Below are positions 59,207 to 64,000 of a stretch of 64,000 bases of DNA, piece after piece (the first letter of the stretch is position 1; each line of letters opens with the position of its first letter). Source of the DNA: Lentibacillus persicus. GTDB taxonomy: Bacteria; Bacillota; Bacilli; Bacillales; Amphibacillaceae. Below the pieces are notes generated by a model. That model saw only the letters and a program-made list of their open reading frames with translations, did no database searches and was not told the DNA's origin. A program made the position numbers and the translations under genes. The stretch is from the NCBI RefSeq assembly GCF_900112705.1, contig NZ_FOMR01000002.1:186001-250000 (forward strand). Direction: 5' to 3'.

Positions 59207-59947
59207 TTACGAACGATGAAACTGCGGCAGCGGATCACGTTTATGAGCAGTACTTTTGTGCATATTTTCAATAATCGTTTTATCCTTTTCCGGAACCTCT
59301 TCACCCTTCAGGTAAGCATCGATAATATCATAAGTCGTGCCCATTTCATCCTCGTCTGTCTGTCCTTCCCAGAGGCCTGCACTTGGTTTCTTGCCTAAAA
59401 TATCCGGATGAACACCTAAAAAGTGACCCATGTCTCTTACTTCCTGTTTTGTAAACTCAACTAATGGGAGAAGGTCGACTCCACCGTCGCCATGTTTCGT
59501 GAAATAGCCCGTGTACCATTCTGAAGCATTATCAGTGCCCACGACCATATAATTATAGTGAGCTGCGATGGTATATAACGTACTCATTCTCAATCTTGCA
59601 CGAAGGTTAGCACCTGCAAGCTGATCATTTTCATCTTTAAAATCATTCTTTTGTTTTAACTCATTACTGATACTGGTGTACATCTTTTCATGTGTATCAG
59701 TCAAATCGATCGTGATCCCGTCAACTCCTGATCGATCAATTACTTTGTTTGCGTGGTCCATATCTTTGGCACTTGTATCAATCGGTAAAATAACGCCGAG
59801 AGCATTCTCAGGAAATGCACGCTGAATAAGATGGGCGACAACCGCAGAATCAAGGCCACCGCTGACGCCAACCAATAAACCATTAACGCCTGCTTCCTCA
59901 ACCTTTCCCTGTAACCATTCAACAATTTCATCGACTGATTTTTGCAT
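59207..59947 (-). CDS. nadE: NAD synthetase, ammonia-dependent
   Basis: 246 residues. Amidates deamido-NAD to NAD, the step after NadD. The ATP pyrophosphatase loop VGVSGGLDSAV lies near residue 27, VVGTDNASEWYTGYFTKHGD is the second family block, and KPSAGLWEGQTDEDEMG the third. No glutaminase domain, so the nitrogen comes from ammonia. The ATG at 59947 follows AAGGTGAT; a GTG at 59956 overlaps that site. Its presence between the lipoprotein and safA differs from B. subtilis. The 243-base gap upstream of it has only the safA terminator. Confidence 0.93.
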   Translation of the reverse strand: MQKSVDEIVEWLQGKVEEAGVNGLLVGVSGGLDSAVVAHLIQRAFPENALGVILPIDTSAKDMDHANKVIDRSGVDGITIDLTDTHEKMYTSISNELKQKNDFKDENDQLAGANLRARLRMSTLYTIAAHYNYMVVGTDNASEWYTGYFTKHGDGGVDLLPLVEFTKQEVRDMGHFLGVHPDILGKKPSAGLWEGQTDEDEMGTTYDIIDAYLKGEEVPEKDKTIIENMHKSTAHKRDPLPQFHRS

Positions 59948-60142
59948 TTTTATCACCTTGCTTTTGAGAGTTATAATTCAGTTTAGCACTGTTGTGCCAG
60001 TTTTAAAAATATCACGTGTTTTTTCGTGAGCGAAATGCCCGAGGCCAACCAAGAGCGGGAAAGATCAACCAGCTATAATCATCTACCCTTATAATTAATT
60101 TAATAATCATGATTTAAGTATGAAAATTTGCGAAAGAATTAA

Positions 60143-60176
60143 TAAAAAAGAAGCGAGATGATTAAACTCATCTCGT
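60143..60176 (-). terminator. Terminator of safA
   Basis: CGAGATGA and TCATCTCG form an 8-pair stem, followed by CTTCTTTTTT on the minus strand. Confidence 0.85.
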
Positions 60177-60190
60177 CTCATTAACCAAAG

Positions 60191-61048
60191 TCATTCACCT
60201 GTAGACTCGTCATCTTCTTCTGTTCGAAAGTTTTTATGATAGCCAGGTGGCTTTGGCATTTTTTGATCAGTAAATTGCGGGTAGGGTGATTGCGGCATAT
60301 CGCTGTAATGAAATCCATGCTGCATGTTTGCGGAATTAAATGGTTCTGGTGAATAGCACTGACTCAACATTGGTTTTGCGGGCATTTCAAGGGGTGACTT
60401 CATCATACCGCCCGGAGATGAATGCATTGGCATTGTATGATGATGTTTATACGGCATGGGCGGCTGGTGATAAGGCATTTGACTCATCATCGGCTGGTAC
60501 ATTGGCATCGGCATAGGGTGCGATCCGCCACAGCCGCAATCTCCTTTCGCAGGTCCCATATATGGCATATGCTGCTTTGGAGGGGCCGCATGGTGGTAGT
60601 TTTGGGCTTCAGGTGAGGGATGCTTTTTATAATATTTCATCTTCGGTTCTTTGTGAAGCTTATCTTGCAATTTAGTATAGTCCGGCATCTGTGGAGGAGT
60701 TGGCATACCATCCATTGATGGCATTTTTGGCTGCATCGGCACCTGTGGTTTTACATCTTTAGGTTTTTTCACATCATCTTCTTTCACGACAGGCATTGGG
60801 GGCGGCGAAGTATCTTTATAAGGCTTCTCAGCGGCCGGCATTTGCTTTTCTTTCTGTGTTGTTGACTTAGCTTTCTCCTCTTTTTTGACTGGTTTTGATG
60901 TTGCAGGAATTTTAATTTTCATTCCCGGCATAATCATATCCGGACTGGATAATTGCGGGTTAAGCTGTTTCACTTTCTCGAAATCAGCCTCGTACTGATT
61001 AGCAATTTCCCATAATGTATCACCTTTTTGCACAATATGAATCTTCAA
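60191..61048 (-). CDS. safA: SafA, LysM spore-coat morphogenetic protein
   Basis: 285 residues. The N-terminal LysM domain (KIHIVQKGDTLWEIANQYEA to MIMPGMKIKIP) binds cortex peptidoglycan. The rest is a low-complexity region rich in Met, Pro, His and Tyr, typical of SafA inner-coat scaffolds, with a Cys-Gly-rich GDCGCGGSHP patch. The TTG at 61048 is about ten bases after AAAGGAG and gives exactly the N terminus of B. subtilis SafA. An ATG at 61057 stands only one base from the ribosome site. It lies downstream of pheA, in the same direction. Confidence 0.88.
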   Translation of the reverse strand: MKIHIVQKGDTLWEIANQYEADFEKVKQLNPQLSSPDMIMPGMKIKIPATSKPVKKEEKAKSTTQKEKQMPAAEKPYKDTSPPPMPVVKEDDVKKPKDVKPQVPMQPKMPSMDGMPTPPQMPDYTKLQDKLHKEPKMKYYKKHPSPEAQNYHHAAPPKQHMPYMGPAKGDCGCGGSHPMPMPMYQPMMSQMPYHQPPMPYKHHHTMPMHSSPGGMMKSPLEMPAKPMLSQCYSPEPFNSANMQHGFHYSDMPQSPYPQFTDQKMPKPPGYHKNFRTEEDDESTGE

Positions 61049-61130
61049 TTGAGACATGCTCCTTTCAGGTTTCAAACTGGGCTGAACACTCCATTATCAC
61101 AATATGCAAACGAAGGGCAAATGTTGAACT

Positions 61131-61172
61131 AAAAAAAGAAAAAACCGTCCGCTCATTGATGAGCAGACGGTT
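61131..61172 (-). terminator. Terminator of the spo0B-obgE-pheA operon
   Basis: A 14-pair stem (AACCGTCTGCTCAT with ATGAGCGGACGGTT, one G-T pair) with a two-base loop is followed by six or more T residues. Confidence 0.9.
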
Positions 61173-61175
61173 GAT

Positions 61176-62027
61176 TTATAAATCCATCTGGTACACAGGG
61201 TATGTACCTAAAATTGTAACGTTGCAGCCGAGCGCTTCTAACTCTGCTTTAACACCGGGGAATAGCACCTCATCATATGGCTGATTGACATCAACAATAA
61301 AGAAATAGTTTCCCAGCCCGGTTTTCATTGGTCGGGATTCGATTTTCGAAAGGTTCATCTTGCGCCATGCAAAAGCTGCCAGTACTTGGTGCAAAGCCCC
61401 CGCGTAGTCACTGGGCAGTGTTATCAGCATGCTTGTCTTTTCAGTCTCAGCTTCATGCTTGATGGCAGCAATATTTTTATCTTTGGCAAGCACAAGGAAT
61501 CGTGTATGATTATTTGGATAATCGTGAATATTTTCCTTATAAATTTTCAATCCATATTCTTTTGCTGCAAGCGTATTGCCGATCGCAGCAATTTCTTGCT
61601 CACTATTACTGACAATTTCTGCCGCTTTGCCGGTAGAGGAAGTAAAATTGAATGCCGCCTCTGGCATATGCAAATGTAAAAATTGATGACATTGTGCAAT
61701 AGCATGACTATGCGAATAAACATTGCTCACTTCCGTCAGATCTTTTGAAAAATCCGGCGATACCAGTAAATGCTGCTGTATCGGTACAACAATTTCAGCA
61801 ACAATCGGCAGTCGTGCCTGGTGAACTAAATAATCGACTGTCAGTTGTACTGTGCCTTCAATGGCATTTTCCAGCGGTACCACACCTACATCAATTTGGT
61901 CATGAAAAACCGCATCAATACATTCCGGAATTGTTGTAAAACTTTGTGTATCGACACCGTTGAACGCTGTATCAACCGCAAGTTTTGTAAATGTTCCGCG
62001 CGGTCCTAAATATCCTATTTTCACCAT
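61176..62027 (-). CDS. pheA: Prephenate dehydratase
   Basis: 283 residues. Converts prephenate to phenylpyruvate for phenylalanine synthesis. The start VKIGYLGPRGTFTKLA is typical, the catalytic NHTRFLVLA motif lies near residue 172, and an ACT domain with the regulatory KIESRPMK loop follows, so feedback control by phenylalanine is expected. The ATG at 62027 has GGGGGAG upstream. It follows obgE, as in B. subtilis (obg-pheB-pheA), but no pheB lies between. Confidence 0.95.
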   Translation of the reverse strand: MVKIGYLGPRGTFTKLAVDTAFNGVDTQSFTTIPECIDAVFHDQIDVGVVPLENAIEGTVQLTVDYLVHQARLPIVAEIVVPIQQHLLVSPDFSKDLTEVSNVYSHSHAIAQCHQFLHLHMPEAAFNFTSSTGKAAEIVSNSEQEIAAIGNTLAAKEYGLKIYKENIHDYPNNHTRFLVLAKDKNIAAIKHEAETEKTSMLITLPSDYAGALHQVLAAFAWRKMNLSKIESRPMKTGLGNYFFIVDVNQPYDEVLFPGVKAELEALGCNVTILGTYPVYQMDL

Positions 62028-62053
62028 CCATACTCCCCCTGTCTTCACGACAC

Positions 62054-63334
62054 TTATTCAATAAATTCAAATTCAAAGTCCATTAACCTTATCGTATCGC
62101 CATCTTTTGCTCCCCGCTTGCGCAAAGCCTCGTCAACACCCATACCGCGCATTTGCCGGGAAAAACGCTGTACAGCTTCATCTTGCGTAAAATCAGTCAT
62201 TTTAAATAACTTCTCTAATTTTGCACCTGATAAAACGTAAGCGCCATCCGGGTCACGTGTAATGGCAAACGGGCTTTCTTCTTTCTGATGGCGATACACA
62301 ACCTGCTCATCTGATTTTTCAATTTCTTTTGTTTGTCTCGGATGCTTATCCAGAATATCTGCCAGCGCAAACACAATCTCTTGTATGCCTTTCTTGGTTA
62401 ACGCTGAAATCGGATAAACCGGATAATCAACGTCTAATTTCGCTTTAAAGTTTTCAAGATTTTCTTCAGCCCCCGGCATATCCATTTTGTTAGCTGCAAT
62501 AATTTGTGGGCGTTTTAAAATTTCAGGATCATACGCTTGCAATTCACGATTTATCTTATTGAAATCCTCAATTGGATCCCTTTGTTCAATACTCGCCATA
62601 TCTACTACATGAAGAATGACTCGCGTCCGCTCGACGTGGCGCAAAAACTGATGCCCAAGTCCCACCCCTTCATGTGCACCTTCAATAAGCCCCGGCAAAT
62701 CCGCCATCACAAAACTGCGCTGGTCGGCTGTATCAATGACACCCAAATTCGGGGAAAGTGTCGTAAAATGATATTCGGCTGTTTTTGGCTTTGCAGCACT
62801 CACAACCGAGAGCAACGTGGACTTTCCGGCACTTGGGAAACCCACCAAACCAACATCAGCGATTAATTTTAATTCAATTGTTATCTGACGCTCCTGTCCA
62901 GGCTCTCCATTTTCAGAAAGTTCAGGAGCAGGATTTCTGCCTGAGGCAAAGCGTGAATTACCACGACCGCCTCGCCCCCCCTTGGCGATAATAGCTTCTT
63001 GTCCATTTTCCGTTAAATCAGCGATGACTTCTCCAGTATTTTCATCGCGCACTGTCGTGCCGGGGGGCACATCGACTACCATTGCCTCTGCATTCCCGCC
63101 ATGTTTATTTTTACTCATACCGTTCTCACCGCGTTTTGCTTTATAATGGCGGTTATAACGGAAATCCATTAATGTATTCAAGCCCTCATCGACTTTAAAA
63201 ATGATATCACCGCCGTTACCGCCATCACCGCCGGCAGGTCCGCCTTTAGGCACATAGATTTCACGGCGGTAAGCAGCAATGCCATCTCCGCCGTCTCCCG
63301 CCTTAACATAAACACTAACCTGATCTACAAACAT
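62054..63334 (-). CDS. obgE: Obg/CgtA GTPase
   Basis: 426 residues. The Gly-rich Obg fold comes first ([28 protein letters not shown]). The GTPase domain has G1 [10 protein letters not shown] near residue 165, DLPGLIEGA and NKMD. A C-terminal OCT domain (from about 345) binds nucleotides. Obg helps 50S assembly and, in B. subtilis, is required for Spo0A activation and general stress response. It follows spo0B by 12 bases, the conserved sporulation pair. Confidence 0.97.
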   Translation of the reverse strand: MFVDQVSVYVKAGDGGDGIAAYRREIYVPKGGPAGGDGGNGGDIIFKVDEGLNTLMDFRYNRHYKAKRGENGMSKNKHGGNAEAMVVDVPPGTTVRDENTGEVIADLTENGQEAIIAKGGRGGRGNSRFASGRNPAPELSENGEPGQERQITIELKLIADVGLVGFPSAGKSTLLSVVSAAKPKTAEYHFTTLSPNLGVIDTADQRSFVMADLPGLIEGAHEGVGLGHQFLRHVERTRVILHVVDMASIEQRDPIEDFNKINRELQAYDPEILKRPQIIAANKMDMPGAEENLENFKAKLDVDYPVYPISALTKKGIQEIVFALADILDKHPRQTKEIEKSDEQVVYRHQKEESPFAITRDPDGAYVLSGAKLEKLFKMTDFTQDEAVQRFSRQMRGMGVDEALRKRGAKDGDTIRLMDFEFEFIE

Positions 63335-63346
63335 TCAATACCCACC

Positions 63347-63859
63347 TCATTCGTATATTACGCTTACTGCACACACCATATCATTGCCATCATTGTATAT
63401 GGCTGTTTCCTGGCTATTATCTGCATTTATATTATGCTGCAGACAGTCTTTTACAATGAATTCCAACCGTATTTCCTTTGAAGCCAAGTCATAAAGTCTT
63501 ACAGTCAGTTCATATATTTCCAACTTATCAGTAAGCCGTACGACATTTTCCATCAATTGTTTACACCGTTTGACTAGAAGCTTGTCTATCGGTTGTAAAT
63601 CCTTATGTTCAGTCTCAATATGGTATGTTAATCGAAAATTGCTATGTAAGGAATCAAATTGCAAAAAATATAATGCAAATGCCGGCGCATTTAGATTAAC
63701 GAGTTTTCTTTCCTCTTCTAAGTACGCGATATAGTTGTTTATTTTTTGCTGGACTTTATCCGTTTTCCCCATACTCGCATAGCCATGAATGATTTGTAAA
63801 TGGTTCATTAAATTATGCCGGTAATGACGTATCAGCTCAATAACCTTTTCTTCTTCCAT
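63347..63859 (-). CDS. spo0B: Spo0B, sporulation phosphorelay phosphotransferase
   Basis: 170 residues. The helical-hairpin domain has the phospho-accepting histidine most likely at H15 (YRHNLMNHLQIIHGYASMGK), equivalent to the RHDWMN site in B. subtilis. A degenerate ATPase-like C-terminal domain follows. Spo0B passes phosphate from Spo0F to Spo0A. The ATG at 63859 follows AAGGGGTCG; the open frame runs back to 63943 through a hydrophobic stretch without a ribosome site. Sda, in this window, acts on the kinase upstream of it. Confidence 0.9.
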   Translation of the reverse strand: MEEEKVIELIRHYRHNLMNHLQIIHGYASMGKTDKVQQKINNYIAYLEEERKLVNLNAPAFALYFLQFDSLHSNFRLTYHIETEHKDLQPIDKLLVKRCKQLMENVVRLTDKLEIYELTVRLYDLASKEIRLEFIVKDCLQHNINADNSQETAIYNDGNDMVCAVSVIYE

Positions 63860-63965
63860 CTTTCGACCCCTTATCAATAAACATGCACGTTTTACGCAGC
63901 CTAATAGTAATAAAATTATAGCAAACTTAACACATAAAATCACTTAATAGTAAAATGTATGTAAA

Positions 63966-63997
63966 AAGACCCCAGTTCAACGAATGACTGGAGTCTT
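63966..63997 (-). terminator. Terminator of the gene beyond the right edge
   Basis: GACTCCAGTC and GAACTGGGGTC form an imperfect stem followed by five T on the minus strand. In Bacillus the next gene is rpmA, but it is not in the window. Confidence 0.75.
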
Positions 63998-64000
63998 CTT

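Noticed and set aside
59957-60142. Hidden small gene or RNA between nadE and safA
   Set aside because: The stretch is AT-rich with no start/ribosome-site pair and no stable fold apart from the safA terminator.

Overview
This window is core chromosome of a low-GC, endospore-forming Gram-positive bacterium. The gene order follows the comE to spo0B arc of Bacillus subtilis closely. Sporulation genes (sda, sigK, spoVB, safA, spo0B, a YhcN/YlaJ lipoprotein, an RsfA-like regulator), T-box leaders and a complete-looking competence operon point to Bacillaceae. The Mrp antiporter operon and the style of the intergenic GC-rich fold-back repeats suggest a salt- or alkali-tolerant genus of the Virgibacillus/Lentibacillus/Oceanobacillus kind. 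That placement is inference.

Layout. 1-3164 (minus): comEA-comEB-comEC, with comEC cut by the window edge. 3353-8394 (minus): the yqeG-yqeH-aroE-yhbY-nadD-yqeK-rsfS-methyltransferase operon (ribosome assembly, NAD and shikimate synthesis). 8395-8894: a DnaA-box cluster followed by sda. 9088-14380 (plus): an Mrp-type Na+/H+ antiporter operon in the order A-C-D-E-F-G, with no mrpB. 14440-15080: stacked repeat elements, then an uninterrupted sigK. 15852-26019 (minus): mtnN, yrrS, greA, udk, yrrM, mltG, yrzB-ruvX-ireB, alaS with an alanine T-box, yrrI and a small zinc-ribbon gene. 26130-31944 (minus): recD2, yrrB, mnmA, a cysteine desulfurase, cymR. 32133-34166 (plus): rarA and an RsfA-like gene. 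34237-34430 (minus): a 6S RNA. 34552-38030 (minus): hisS-aspS behind a T-box that reads as Asp-specific. 38069-39376: a small HTH protein and a secreted amidase. 39861-48716 (minus): dtd, relA, apt, recJ, lapA, secDF, comN. 49139-52729: spoVB, an ArsB/NhaD-type transporter, yrzE. 52797-57522 (minus): yajC, tgt, queA, yrzS, ruvB, ruvA. 57719-63859 (minus): yebC, a sporulation lipoprotein, nadE, safA, pheA, obgE, spo0B.

How it fits together. Several genes link DNA replication and translation status to sporulation: DnaA boxes with sda, relA, obgE, spo0B and the 6S RNA. Competence is represented twice, by comE and by its post-transcriptional regulator comN. tRNA charging and modification genes (alaS, hisS, aspS, mnmA with its desulfurase, tgt, queA, dtd) make up a large share.

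I saw no phage, transposase, CRISPR array, tRNA or rRNA gene, and no cluster that looks like a new multi-gene system. The least explained signals are two families of intergenic fold-back repeats whose stems differ between copies by compensatory base changes, one nested inside the other. The others are the missing mrpB, an inverted repeat spanning the sigK promoter/leader, and an unusually placed 5' hairpin at cymR.
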